Shown here in pieces: positions 1 through 8,237 of a stretch of 64,000 bases of DNA. The number at the start of each line of letters is the position of its first letter. Position 1 is the stretch's first letter. The notes under the pieces are model-generated. The model was not told the origin of the DNA and did not search any database. It saw only the letters and a list, made by a program, of their open reading frames with translations. The position numbers and the translations under genes were made by a program. Source of the DNA: Chromatiales bacterium (GTDB taxonomy: Bacteria > Pseudomonadota > Gammaproteobacteria > JAGRGH01); assembly GCA_020445605.1 (NCBI GenBank), contig JAGRGH010000037.1, forward strand, positions 1 to 64,000, given 5' to 3'.

Positions 1-180
1 CGGCTGGCGGCTGGCGGCTGGCGGCTGGCGGCTGGCGGCTGGCGGCTGGCGGCTGGCGGCTGGCGGCTGGCGGCTGGCGGCTGGCGGCTGGCGGCTGGCG
101 GCTGGCGGCTGGCGGCTGGGAGCTGGCGGCTGGGAGCTGGGAGCTGGGAGCTGGGAGCTGGGAGCTGGGAGCTGGGAGCG
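1..180. repeat. 7-bp tandem repeat (about 25 units), cut by window start
   Basis: The first 180 bases are a head-to-tail array of a 7-bp unit. Roughly the first 17 units read CGGCTGG. After a short mixed zone (GAGCTGG, CGGCTGG) the last units are uniformly GAGCTGG. The array starts before the window, so its true length is unknown. A 7-bp unit would shift reading frame if translated, and no ORF uses it. It ends 63 bp before the glutaminase start, so copy-number change could alter the distance to upstream promoter elements. That regulatory role is inference. Confidence 0.97.
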
Positions 181-243
181 TCTTGGTACGGGACTTGCCT
201 AGGTTGTGGAACCCCCCGCGGCCCACAACCACAACGACCGGCC

Positions 244-2067
244 ATGCAATCCCCGATTCAGACCTACCTTGAGGCCCTGCGCGAGGAGCTTTCCGCGCGG
301 ACCGACGGTGAACTCGCGAGCTACATCCCCGAACTGACCCGCGCCGACCCCGGCTGGTTCGGCATCTGCATGGTCACGATGGACGGCGTCGCCTACTGCG
401 CGGGCGATACGGATCAATCATTTACGATCCAGTCCATCTCCAAGCCGTTTGCCTACGGTACGGCGCTGGCCGACCGCGGCCGCGAGTTCGTCGCCGCGCG
501 GGTCGGGGTGGAGCCCAGCGGCGATGCGTTCAACTCCATCAGTCTCGATCCCCAGACTGGTGCACCGATGAACCCGATGATCAATGCTGGTGCAATCGCG
601 ACCTCCGGCCTGGTCGCGGGCGACACGGCCGGGGTCCAGTGGCAGCGCATCGAATCCGCCCTGGGCGCCTTCATCGGCCGGCCGGTCACGGTCGACGAGT
701 CGGTCTACCGCTCGGAGAGCGCCACGGGGTTCCGCAACCGCGCCATCGCCTGGATGCTGAAGAACTTCGGCATCATCGACGGCGACCCCATGGCCGTACT
801 GGAGAACTACTTCCGCCAGTGCTCGGTGCTCGTGACCTGCCGCGACCTCGCCTACATGGCCGCGACGCTCGCCAACGGCGGGCGGCATCCGCTGACCGGC
901 GAGCGGGCGTTGCCCGTGGAGCAGGTCGAGCGGGTGCTGAGCGTCATGTCCACCTGCGGCATGTACGACTACGCGGGCGGCTGGCTCTACGACGTCGGCA
1001 TGCCGGCCAAGAGCGGCGTGGGCGGCGGCATCATCGCGGTGCTGCCGGGCCGGTTCGGAATCGGCATCTTTTCACCGCCGCTGGACGCGCGTGGCAACAG
1101 CGTGCGCGGCATCGAGGTCTGCAAGCGGCTGTCGAAGGATTTCGGCATGCACGTATTCACGCGCACCGGTTCGGCAACCACCGCCATCAGCCGAATCTAC
1201 ACGGGCGCGGACGCACCCTCGCGCCGCCAGCCCGGCGCGCATATGCGCGACTATCTGACCGAGCACGCGCACCGCATCACCTATATCGCGCTGCACGGCC
1301 ATCTCGCGGTCGACGGCGTGGAATACGTCATTCGCAAGATGCGCGAACTCGCGCCCGATCGCCACAGCTACATCCTCGACATGCACCAGGTTGCGGGGCT
1401 TTCAGAAGCCGCGGGACGACTGCTGAACCAGGCCCGCCAGCTTTTTGTCGCCGAAGGCATTGCGGTGGTGCTGTCGCGGGTACATGGTCGCGCGGCGATC
1501 CTCGATTCGCTGAGCAGGACGACGGCCAAGGGCGATCGCGGCTTTCTGAATTTCGAGGACAACGACATCGCCGTGGAGTGGTGCGAAAACCGGCTCTATT
1601 GCGAGGTGCCGCAGCCGCCCGAGACGGTGGTGTCGATCGCGCACTCGCCGCTGCTCGACGGCCTGCCGGAGTCGCTGACCGCGCAGCTCGACGCCGCGAC
1701 GCGCACCGAGCGCTACCAGGCCGGGGACTGGATTCTGGTCACGGGACAGGCGGGTGACGGGCGGGTGTTTTTCGTCGAATCCGGCCACGTCAGCGTGCTC
1801 GTGCCGCTGGCCGACGGTGCGCACCAGCGGGTCGCCTCGCTGGGGCCGGGTATGAACTTCGGCGAAATGGCGCTGCTCGGCCAGGACAGACGCAGTGCAT
1901 CCGTGCACGCCGACACCGATGTCGTATGTCGCATCCTGGACGCGGCCGACCTGAACCGGCTCGCCGAAAACACCCCGGAGCTGAAGATCCGGCTGCTCGA
2001 AAACCTCGCCTGCGACATGGCCAACACCCTGCGCCGCGCGACGAACTGGATCACCGCGCTGGCCTGA
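244..2067 (+). CDS. glsA: Glutaminase A fused to STAS and cyclic-nucleotide-binding domains
   Basis: Hydrolyses L-glutamine to glutamate and ammonia in the cytoplasm. Residues 1 to about 305 are the serine-dependent glutaminase domain of beta-lactamase-like fold; the S64-x-x-K67 motif (SISK) is visible, followed by family blocks NPMINAGAI and KSGVGGGI. Residues about 330-440 look like a STAS domain (ITYIALHGHLAVDG). Residues about 470-590 form a cNMP-binding domain with the phosphate-binding cassette FGEMALLGQDRRSAS. Plain bacterial glutaminases are about 310 aa, so this 607-aa protein is the long regulatory form. The extra domains suggest control by a cyclic nucleotide or by a STAS partner; that is inference. 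The ATG is the first in frame and gives a full N-terminus. It stands alone between the tandem repeat and rtcB. Confidence 0.93.
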   Translation: MQSPIQTYLEALREELSARTDGELASYIPELTRADPGWFGICMVTMDGVAYCAGDTDQSFTIQSISKPFAYGTALADRGREFVAARVGVEPSGDAFNSISLDPQTGAPMNPMINAGAIATSGLVAGDTAGVQWQRIESALGAFIGRPVTVDESVYRSESATGFRNRAIAWMLKNFGIIDGDPMAVLENYFRQCSVLVTCRDLAYMAATLANGGRHPLTGERALPVEQVERVLSVMSTCGMYDYAGGWLYDVGMPAKSGVGGGIIAVLPGRFGIGIFSPPLDARGNSVRGIEVCKRLSKDFGMHVFTRTGSATTAISRIYTGADAPSRRQPGAHMRDYLTEHAHRITYIALHGHLAVDGVEYVIRKMRELAPDRHSYILDMHQVAGLSEAAGRLLNQARQLFVAEGIAVVLSRVHGRAAILDSLSRTTAKGDRGFLNFEDNDIAVEWCENRLYCEVPQPPETVVSIAHSPLLDGLPESLTAQLDAATRTERYQAGDWILVTGQAGDGRVFFVESGHVSVLVPLADGAHQRVASLGPGMNFGEMALLGQDRRSASVHADTDVVCRILDAADLNRLAENTPELKIRLLENLACDMANTLRRATNWITALA

Positions 2068-2138
2068 GTTTCCCTTGCGGGCGGGCTGCGGACGGTGGGC
2101 GCATACTGGCGTGGTCACCACCGCGCCGAGTTGCCCGC

Positions 2139-3338
2139 ATGCCCGTTCGCGTTGAAATCCATTCCGGTCGTGTGCCCGTGAAGGTGTACACCGACGAGAT
2201 CGAGCCCGCTGCGCGCACCCAGCTCGAGAACCTCGCACGCCTGCCCATCGTGCATGGCCACATCGCCGCGATGCCCGACGTGCATCTGGGCATCGGCGCC
2301 ACGGTCGGTTCCGTGATCCCGACCCGCGGCGCGATCATCCCGGCCGCGGTCGGCGTCGACATCGGCTGTGGCATGAACGCCGTGCGCCTGAGTCTGACGG
2401 CGAATGAACTGCCGGACAGCCTGCACCGCGTGCGCTCCGCGATCGAGGCGGCCGTGCCGGCCGGTTTCGACCAGCATGCGAAAGACCCGGTGCCGCGCTC
2501 GACGATCAAGGCACTGGATGTGCGGCTGGAACGCATCATGGATCGTCACCCGGCGATTGCACGCATGCATGCGAAGAAGGGTTTCCGACCGTGGGTGCGA
2601 CAGCTCGGCACACTCGGTGGAGGGAATCATTTCATCGAGCTTTGTCTCGATGAATCGGACGCGGTGTGGATCATGCTGCACTCCGGTTCGCGCGGCATCG
2701 GCAACCAGATCGGCCGCTATTTCATCTCGCTTGCGCAGGGCGACATGCGCGCGCAGCTTGGCAATCTTCCGGACCGCGATCTGGCGTATTTCACTGAAGG
2801 CGCCGAACACTTCGATGATTACGTGGAGGCCGTGAACTGGGCGCAGGACTACGCGATGGAAAATCGCCGGCAGATGTTGCGGCTGATTGTCGAATCGCTT
2901 ACGCGCGTGCTGCCGTCGTTCACCGCCACGAAAGAGGCCATCAACTGCCACCACAACTATGTCGCGCGCGAACGGCACTTCGGCGCCGATCTGTACGTGA
3001 CGCGCAAGGGTGCGATCCGCGCCGGCGCAGGCGAACTCGGCATCATCCCGGGCTCGATGGGCGCGAAGTCGTACATCGTGCGCGGACTGGGCAATGTCGA
3101 AAGCCTCTGCTCCTGCGCACACGGGGCGGGCCGGCGCATGAGCCGTAACGAGGCAAAACGGCGCTTCGACGCAGGCGATGTCGAAGACCAGACGCGCGGG
3201 GTCGAATGCCGCAAGGATCACGGCGTGGTCGACGAAATCCCCGCCGCCTACAAGGACATCGACACCGTCATGGCGAACCAGAGTGATCTGGTCGAGGTCG
3301 TGCACACGCTCAAGCAGGTGGTGTGCGTCAAGGGCTGA
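2139..3338 (+). CDS. rtcB: RNA-splicing ligase RtcB
   Basis: GTP- and Mn2+-dependent ligase that joins RNA 2',3'-cyclic phosphate or 3'-phosphate ends to 5'-OH ends, used in RNA repair. The 399-aa length matches the short bacterial RtcB form. Family motifs are in order: DVHLGIGATVGSV, GVDIGCGMNAV with the metal-binding Cys, GGGNHFIE, HSGSRGIGNQIG, CHHNYV, and SCAHGAGRRMSR, where His328 is the predicted guanylylated residue. The reading frame is open upstream to 1926, but the ATG at 2139 begins exactly at the family N-terminus (MPVRVEI), so the longer form is rejected. No rtcA or rtcR neighbour is visible; the gene lies between glsA and a convergent small gene. Confidence 0.96.
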   Translation: MPVRVEIHSGRVPVKVYTDEIEPAARTQLENLARLPIVHGHIAAMPDVHLGIGATVGSVIPTRGAIIPAAVGVDIGCGMNAVRLSLTANELPDSLHRVRSAIEAAVPAGFDQHAKDPVPRSTIKALDVRLERIMDRHPAIARMHAKKGFRPWVRQLGTLGGGNHFIELCLDESDAVWIMLHSGSRGIGNQIGRYFISLAQGDMRAQLGNLPDRDLAYFTEGAEHFDDYVEAVNWAQDYAMENRRQMLRLIVESLTRVLPSFTATKEAINCHHNYVARERHFGADLYVTRKGAIRAGAGELGIIPGSMGAKSYIVRGLGNVESLCSCAHGAGRRMSRNEAKRRFDAGDVEDQTRGVECRKDHGVVDEIPAAYKDIDTVMANQSDLVEVVHTLKQVVCVKG

Positions 3339-3356
3339 GCGTCCGGCCGGCAGCGT

Positions 3357-3737
3357 TCAGCGATTCGGCGCATTCGTATTTCGGTGCTGCATCCAGTCGC
3401 CGTTCGCGATGCGCGGGCCGCGCCGGTCGCGCGTGAGATACACGAACGCCTGCCCCCAGGGTGTGCTCAGCAGGGCGCGCCGATAGCGGCGTGGGACCTG
3501 CTCAAGCCGGTCGAGGCGCGCGAGCGTGGCGCGGTCGACCGCATACACCTCGCCGGTGATGCGGTCGCGGCCACCGACGCGCAGCCCCGGCCACGCCCCG
3601 AAGTCATGCAGGGTGTAGCGCGCCGCCGTGCGGCAGGTGCCTAGCCGTCGCGCCGTGCCGAGCAGCGCGTGGTTGTAGTCGCCGCTCCTTAACGTCCCAT
3701 AGACGAACACCCGCCACGGCGCGCGCCGCGCGCTCAT
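3357..3737 (-). CDS. Gamma-glutamylcyclotransferase-like (AIG2/GGCT fold) protein
   Basis: 126-aa protein of the GGCT/AIG2 superfamily. The signature FVYGTLR, which forms the substrate-binding loop, lies near residue 10, and a Glu in the DRLEQVP segment occupies the usual position of the catalytic acid. Members release 5-oxoproline from gamma-glutamyl peptides or amines; the substrate here cannot be told. Its ATG overlaps the stop of the upstream BNR-repeat gene by 4 bp, so the two are probably translated together. It converges on rtcB with only 18 bp between stops and no clear terminator. Confidence 0.88.
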   Translation of the reverse strand: MSARRAPWRVFVYGTLRSGDYNHALLGTARRLGTCRTAARYTLHDFGAWPGLRVGGRDRITGEVYAVDRATLARLDRLEQVPRRYRRALLSTPWGQAFVYLTRDRRGPRIANGDWMQHRNTNAPNR

Positions 3738-4819
3738 GCAAAACGCAGAGCGTGGACCGGCGGCAGGTTTGACGACAGGCTTTGCCAGTGGTCGCCCTGG
3801 TCCTCGGTGATCCAGAGACTTCCGGTCGTCGAACCCATCGCCAGACGCTTGCCGCTGGTGTCGATCGCGAGCGCGTGGCGATAGACCAGGTCATAGGCAT
3901 GCGACTGCGGCAGGCCGTTGCGCAGGGTCTCGAAGCTTGCGCCGCCATCGCGGGTGCGCGTGACGACCACGGCTCCGTTGGCCGGTACTCGGCATTCGTC
4001 CTTGACCGCGGGCACGAACCAGGCGCTGTGCGGATCGTCCGGGTGCGCGGCGACCGCAAAGCCGAAGGTCGATGGTTCGATGTGTTCGATCTCGGTCCAG
4101 TGCCGACCGCCGTCGGTACTCGTGAACACACCGTTGTGGTGCTGGATCCACATCCGCTCGGGCTCAGCCGCGCACTGCACCAGCCGGTGCGGATCCTGAA
4201 GTATCGGGTCGTGGGCCATCTCCGGCGGTAGATACGCCGCGCGCAGTCCATCGCTGGTCACGTTCCAGGACTCGCCGCCATCGTGGCTCTGCCACACGCC
4301 ACCGCAGGAGACGGCCACCGTCAGGTGGTTCGCATTGCGAGGATCGATGGCGATGGAGTGGATGCCCGGTCGGTCGTAGCCGCCACCCACCCAGCGGTTG
4401 CGTTCGGGCCGGTCCCAAAGCGATCGCACCAGCGTCCAGGTTTCGCCGCGGTCGTCCGAACGGAACAGACCTCCGGGGATCGTCCCGGCCCACAGCCGGC
4501 CCGGTTGGTCCGGACCGCCGGCCTCCAGGCACCAGATCTGCTCCAGCGTCCAATCGGGGCCGTCGTCAGGCGCCGGCCTGGCGGGATACACCGGCACTGC
4601 GACCTCGTGCCACTGCGCGCCGGCGGCCTCCAGCCGATGCAGCTTCACGCCGAAATGACCAAGGTTCAGCGCACAGTAAATGGTCCCATCGCGCGGATCG
4701 GGCAGGACCGCGCTGACCGGCTCGCCAACAAACGCGACATCGGCGATGCGCCAGCCGGCGGTGTCGCGCTCGTAGCGGAACAGCCCCTTGCGCGTGGCAA
4801 CGTACAGAAGATCGCTCAT
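3734..4819 (-). CDS. BNR/Asp-box beta-propeller protein
   Basis: 361-aa predicted cytoplasmic propeller. Asp-box motifs of the type S-x-D-x-G-x-x-W recur along the chain: SDDRGETW, SHDGGESW, STDGGRHW, TRDGGASF and TEDQGDHW, about one per blade. Sialidase-like and sortilin-like propellers share these boxes, but the catalytic arginine triad and Asp/Tyr of true sialidases are not evident, so an enzymatic call is not supported. No signal peptide is seen (start MSDLLYVATRKGLF). The gene begins immediately after the stop of the MoaD-like gene and overlaps the GGCT gene by 4 bp, forming a three-gene unit. Confidence 0.82.
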   Translation of the reverse strand: MSDLLYVATRKGLFRYERDTAGWRIADVAFVGEPVSAVLPDPRDGTIYCALNLGHFGVKLHRLEAAGAQWHEVAVPVYPARPAPDDGPDWTLEQIWCLEAGGPDQPGRLWAGTIPGGLFRSDDRGETWTLVRSLWDRPERNRWVGGGYDRPGIHSIAIDPRNANHLTVAVSCGGVWQSHDGGESWNVTSDGLRAAYLPPEMAHDPILQDPHRLVQCAAEPERMWIQHHNGVFTSTDGGRHWTEIEHIEPSTFGFAVAAHPDDPHSAWFVPAVKDECRVPANGAVVVTRTRDGGASFETLRNGLPQSHAYDLVYRHALAIDTSGKRLAMGSTTGSLWITEDQGDHWQSLSSNLPPVHALRFA

Positions 4820-5089
4820 TCAACCTCCGGACAGGGCCTGCATCACGAACACGCGGCTGTCGCGGTTCAGGCGGTGATTCAGTGCGTCGCGGGCGCAGAT
4901 CAGTGTGCCGTCCACGAATACGTTGATGTGTCGGCGCAGCCGCTCCTGGTCATCGAGGAGGTAGCCCCTGAGCTTTGGCGCCAGCGCAAAAATCGCTTCG
5001 AGCGCGGCGCCCACGGAGTCGGCAGCAACGTCCGCTTCCGGCGCCGGAAGATGGCGCAACAGGTTGGGTGTGAACTCGACGTGGGCCAT
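4820..5089 (-). CDS. MoaD/ThiS-family ubiquitin-like protein
   Basis: 89-aa beta-grasp protein ending in Gly-Gly (ALSGG), the hallmark of MoaD/ThiS sulfur carriers and other prokaryotic ubiquitin-like proteins, whose C-terminus is adenylated and thiocarboxylated by an E1-like enzyme. The family segment INVFVDGTLI is present. The ATG at 5089 (MAHVEFTP) is chosen over a start at 5116, because the first nine residues of the longer form do not fit the fold. No moaE, thiG, moeB or other E1-like gene is nearby. The neighbour is a BNR propeller translated directly after it, so the carrier role is inferred from the family and the partner is unknown. Confidence 0.85.
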   Translation of the reverse strand: MAHVEFTPNLLRHLPAPEADVAADSVGAALEAIFALAPKLRGYLLDDQERLRRHINVFVDGTLICARDALNHRLNRDSRVFVMQALSGG

Positions 5090-5229
5090 TTCGGCGAGTG
5101 TAGCAGTGGCAAACATCCCGCAAACTGTGCGCCGGGTCGCTTGGGTCTGGTGGGCATTCGTACTAAAATTTGTCAGATGCGAACCGCTGGGCGGTTTTCC
5201 TCAAACTCGGGAATCACAGGCAAAGCCTC

Positions 5230-5952
5230 ATGAATCTGCGCAACTCCATCGCCGGGCTGGTCGCGGCGGCCTCGCTGGGTACCGGCGTTCCGACTCTGGC
5301 CGAGTTCCAGGTCGGACTTTATGGCGGCTACAGCTGGAACCACAATTCCGATGTCGATCTGCAGCAGGGTGCGGCGACGGACATCACCCATGACAGCGTT
5401 CACTGGGACAGTGAGCCCTGGCAGATGCCGCCGTACTGGGGCGTGCGTGCACTGTATCGACCCATGCGCGAGTCGCGCTGGGGGCTGATGCTCGACTACA
5501 CGCATGCGAAGACGATCGCCGATCGTGATCGCGCGGTTTCCGTCAGCGGCACCCTCGACGGCGTGCCCGTGGCGGGCGAACTGGCGCCGAGCACCGTGTA
5601 CGACAGGCTCGAGTTCACCAACGGCCTGAACACCATGACCCTGAACGCGATCTATCGCTTTCCGCTGAACAGCACCTGGACCCCGTACGTGGGCGCGGGC
5701 ATCGGCGTCGCCGTGCCGCATGTCGAGGTGCGCAAGGTCGGCGGGGGCATCGACAAGTACGGCTACGAGATCGGCGGCATGGCCGCGCAGTTCATGGCCG
5801 GCATCGAGTACGAGATCAGCCCACGTTGGTCGCTGTTCGGCGAATACAAGGCGAACTGGAGCGACATCGATGTGGACCTGGGTGACGATGCCACGCTGCA
5901 GACGCAGATCATGACCCATCAGCTGCTGTTCGGCGCGTCGGTGAATTTTTGA
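5230..5952 (+). CDS. Outer-membrane beta-barrel protein (OmpA/OmpW-like small porin fold)
   Basis: 240-aa secreted protein. The first 25 residues form a signal peptide (MNLRNSIAGLVAAASLGTG, then TLAEF). The rest alternates hydrophobic and polar residues with aromatic belts (FQVGLYGGYSWNHNSD) and ends in VNF, the terminal Phe expected for BAM-assembled barrels. It resembles the eight-stranded outer-membrane beta-barrel (OMP_b-brl) group, and the exact function is unknown. The ATG at 5230 is chosen because it starts the signal peptide; an upstream in-frame ATG at 5170 would put 20 hydrophilic residues before it. A dispersed hairpin repeat follows the stop. Confidence 0.82.
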   Translation: MNLRNSIAGLVAAASLGTGVPTLAEFQVGLYGGYSWNHNSDVDLQQGAATDITHDSVHWDSEPWQMPPYWGVRALYRPMRESRWGLMLDYTHAKTIADRDRAVSVSGTLDGVPVAGELAPSTVYDRLEFTNGLNTMTLNAIYRFPLNSTWTPYVGAGIGVAVPHVEVRKVGGGIDKYGYEIGGMAAQFMAGIEYEISPRWSLFGEYKANWSDIDVDLGDDATLQTQIMTHQLLFGASVNF

Positions 5953-6020
5953 TCGGACCCCGATCGATCCATCCACGATCGCCCGGATAGCATAGAAAAA
6001 CACCTGCGGTTGTTCATGTA

Positions 6021-6161
6021 GGGAAGCTCTGATCAATCCGTCCCGGATTGTCAGAGCAGCAAAAACGAAAAAGTGTGATTTTTCGTTTTCTTTCATTTCC
6101 AACGGCTTGCAGCCGTCGAAAATGGCGGCACATCCATGTGCCGCGGGAAACTCTGATTTTT
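6021..6161 (+). repeat. Dispersed hairpin repeat, copy A
   Basis: About 140 bp that align at roughly 70 percent by eye with 51306-51445 in the opposite orientation. The 5' part folds as a long stem: GCTCTGA, one unpaired T, CAATCCG, loop TCC, CGGATTG, TCAGAGC. A second smaller stem (ACGGCT/AGCCGT) lies near 6097, followed by the shared block GAAAATGGCGGCAC. Stem bases that differ between copies change on both sides. No gene is carried. With its flanks it fills the 309-bp gap between the barrel gene and the convergent hydrolase. Confidence 0.8.
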
Positions 6162-6173
6162 CAGAGTTTCCTT
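6148..6173 (+). terminator. Possible terminator hairpin after the barrel gene
   Basis: A near-perfect stem GGAAACTCTGA / TCAGAGTTTCC with a T-rich loop overlaps the end of repeat copy A, about 200 bp after the barrel gene stop. The tract after the stem is only CTTGG, not a T-run, so termination is plausible but not strong. It could serve either of the convergent genes. Confidence 0.4.
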
Positions 6174-6261
6174 GGCTCGCCCGGCGGCACCATCCGGGCC
6201 GACGCCGCGTGACGGCGGCGGGCCGTGTCTTCCTGATAGATCCGTCCCTTTCACGGTTGAT

Positions 6262-7782
6262 TCACTGCAGCGGCGTGATCTCGATCGCCTCGTAGTTCTG
6301 GGTCTGGCGCGTCCATTTCAGGCGCACGCGGTAGCGCCGACCGTCGTGCAGCAGGTTTTGGATCGTAATGGTGTCATCGGAGTCATGCGTGATCGTCGCA
6401 CCCGAAAGACTGACCAGGCCATCGTCGAAGACAAACGGGGTGTTGAAGCTGTCGACCGTGAAAGGGACGAATGCTTCGACGACACCGCCGTTGCTGTCCT
6501 CGGCCACCAGCTGAATCGTATGCGATCCAGGCCCGATGTTGTCGCCGTAGTTCAGCACGATGTTGAAGCCGGACTCGTCGGAATTCGGATACTGGGGGAA
6601 TGCATTACCCACGTCCGGGCGTGGACCATGATGTTCCAACTCGCCATACGGCACGCCATCGACGAACAGAGACAGCGATGTCGGCGGATTCAGCGCGACA
6701 AGATAACCCCTGAGGTTGCGCACGCCAGCCTTGATCGATCCCGAAAAAGGGTCTTCAACGCTCAGTCGCATCGGTGGATTGCTGACACCCGAGGGTGGGG
6801 CGCCAATCTGTGACCAGGTCTGGAACCACTCATGCAGCAGGTCCGCCACCCGGTCCAGCGCGGTGAAGTGATCGCCACTGGTAATCACGAACTCACTTTG
6901 GGGATTGTCCGGTAGTTTGCTGATCTGCCGCTGGTTGAAGTCCCGGTTCGGATCGGCGTCTCCGACGATCCACAGCCAGCGCGGCTTGATCGCCGGCAGC
7001 ACGAAGTTGAAGTCGGGAGTGATGTTCGTGTCGTGGTACGACAGGTAGATGTTCGGGGTGGTCGGCTGCATCTCTCGCAGACCGCCGTCATAGGTGTAGA
7101 AGGTCGCCAGCTCGTCGCCGCGACCCTGCGCGACCATGCGGCGGGCCTCCTCCACATAGGGCTGCGTGGCGTTGACGACCGTTGTCGACAGGGGCAGCAT
7201 GTGCCCCGGCGCCACCGGAATCACCGCTTCCAGGCCGTGACCGGTATGCATCGCGTACAGCAGGGAATGCATGCCGCCCATGCTGTGCCCGATCAGCAGC
7301 ACGCGCATGCCGCGTGCCCGTTCCGCATCCACGAGCGCCTTCAGGTAGTTCAGTCCCTGACACTGGGTGCCGTCCCACTCGCGCCACCAGGTCATGTTGG
7401 GGATCACGACGTTGAAACCGTGGTCGGCCAGATCGGTAATCAGATTCGTGTACTGCGGCGCGAACTTGCTGCCGCTCTTGCCGTGCAGGAGGATGACGCT
7501 GACGTCGCCCTGATCGCGTTCGGGCAGGCGTGTGGGCGGATAAGCCGGCGTGTAGGTTGCCGCGCCGGCACAGCCGGGGACCGTCGCCGCCGGCACCAGG
7601 CTTGGCGCGAACAACACCGCCAGCAGGACAACGATCGGGCCGCGGCGTCGTGGTGCGCGACGGCACGCTACAGCGTTCTGGGTTGGCGCCCTTCGCAGAG
7701 CGCGGTCACGGAGGCCGGTTGCCGTGCCGCCCGATGAATCGCACGTCATCGGGGTGGATCTGATGCCCTGTGCCGCTTTCAT
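6262..7782 (-). CDS. Secreted alpha/beta hydrolase with C-terminal Ig-like segment
   Basis: 506 aa. A hydrophobic segment near residues 47-65 (IVVLLAVLFAPSLVPAA) looks like a signal peptide, so the true start may be one of the later in-frame codons; the ATG at 7782 is the first plausible one. The hydrolase core has the first strand and oxyanion region VILLHGKSGS, the nucleophile elbow GHSMGG, an acid candidate in GDADPN and a late His in GDHF. Residues about 350-506 look like an extracellular beta-sandwich with a stretch VDGVPYGELEHHG. Lipase, esterase or depolymerase activity is possible; the substrate cannot be told. The frame stays open far upstream only because it lies antisense to parE. 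Confidence 0.78.
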   Translation of the reverse strand: MKAAQGIRSTPMTCDSSGGTATGLRDRALRRAPTQNAVACRRAPRRRGPIVVLLAVLFAPSLVPAATVPGCAGAATYTPAYPPTRLPERDQGDVSVILLHGKSGSKFAPQYTNLITDLADHGFNVVIPNMTWWREWDGTQCQGLNYLKALVDAERARGMRVLLIGHSMGGMHSLLYAMHTGHGLEAVIPVAPGHMLPLSTTVVNATQPYVEEARRMVAQGRGDELATFYTYDGGLREMQPTTPNIYLSYHDTNITPDFNFVLPAIKPRWLWIVGDADPNRDFNQRQISKLPDNPQSEFVITSGDHFTALDRVADLLHEWFQTWSQIGAPPSGVSNPPMRLSVEDPFSGSIKAGVRNLRGYLVALNPPTSLSLFVDGVPYGELEHHGPRPDVGNAFPQYPNSDESGFNIVLNYGDNIGPGSHTIQLVAEDSNGGVVEAFVPFTVDSFNTPFVFDDGLVSLSGATITHDSDDTITIQNLLHDGRRYRVRLKWTRQTQNYEAIEITPLQ

Positions 7783-8237
7783 GCCCTGCCCCGTATGACA
7801 CGTCGGATTGATGTTGCCGGGGAAGCTAGCACGCTGATCGGGCCCTCTCAAGCCTGCCCTCGTGCGCTGCCCGATGCCCGGCTCGACCAACGCCAGCGCC
7901 ACGCATTGCGCGAGTCGTCGTGCGGCAGATTCGACGCGCGCTGCCAAGGGCATGCGCCGCATCGCAGGTCTCGGCAGGCGCCGATCGATCCATCGAAGGA
8001 TTGCCGGGGATAACGAAAAGGAGCTGCACGATTTTCTGGGTGCTTTCATCGTGTCTGCCGCATCCTGAGCGCCTCGCCGTTGCGCGGCCAAAAGCGAAAC
8101 CTTGCTTCTGGAAAAGCTTTCCACCGCCTGTAGGGACGGAAACCGGCGGCACGGTCGGGTGTCGCGAAGACCCTGACTCGATCGGAAGTTTCGTGATCCT
8201 GATTTGGGCTTGCCGCCATACGGCGAGGGGGCGGGCG
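7783..8237. other. Intergenic region, 455 bp, with a possible degenerate copy of the hairpin repeat
   Basis: No convincing gene. A 108-aa minus-strand ORF inside has no family features. Around 7980-8045 the sequence resembles the hairpin repeat: GATCCATC, then GGATTGCCGGGG, AACGAAAAGG, later ATTTTC and CTTTCAT in the same order and spacing as copy A. The match is weak enough that it is only a candidate third copy. The region lies downstream of parE and upstream of the hydrolase, so it may hold the hydrolase promoter. Confidence 0.4.

Noticed and set aside
3734-4819. BNR-repeat protein as a sialidase
   Set aside because: Asp-boxes alone do not make a sialidase; the catalytic Arg triad and Tyr/Glu pair were not seen and there is no signal peptide.
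7826-8152. 108-aa minus-strand ORF in the parE-hydrolase gap
   Set aside because: No family pattern or ribosome-binding site, and it overlaps a probable repeat remnant.
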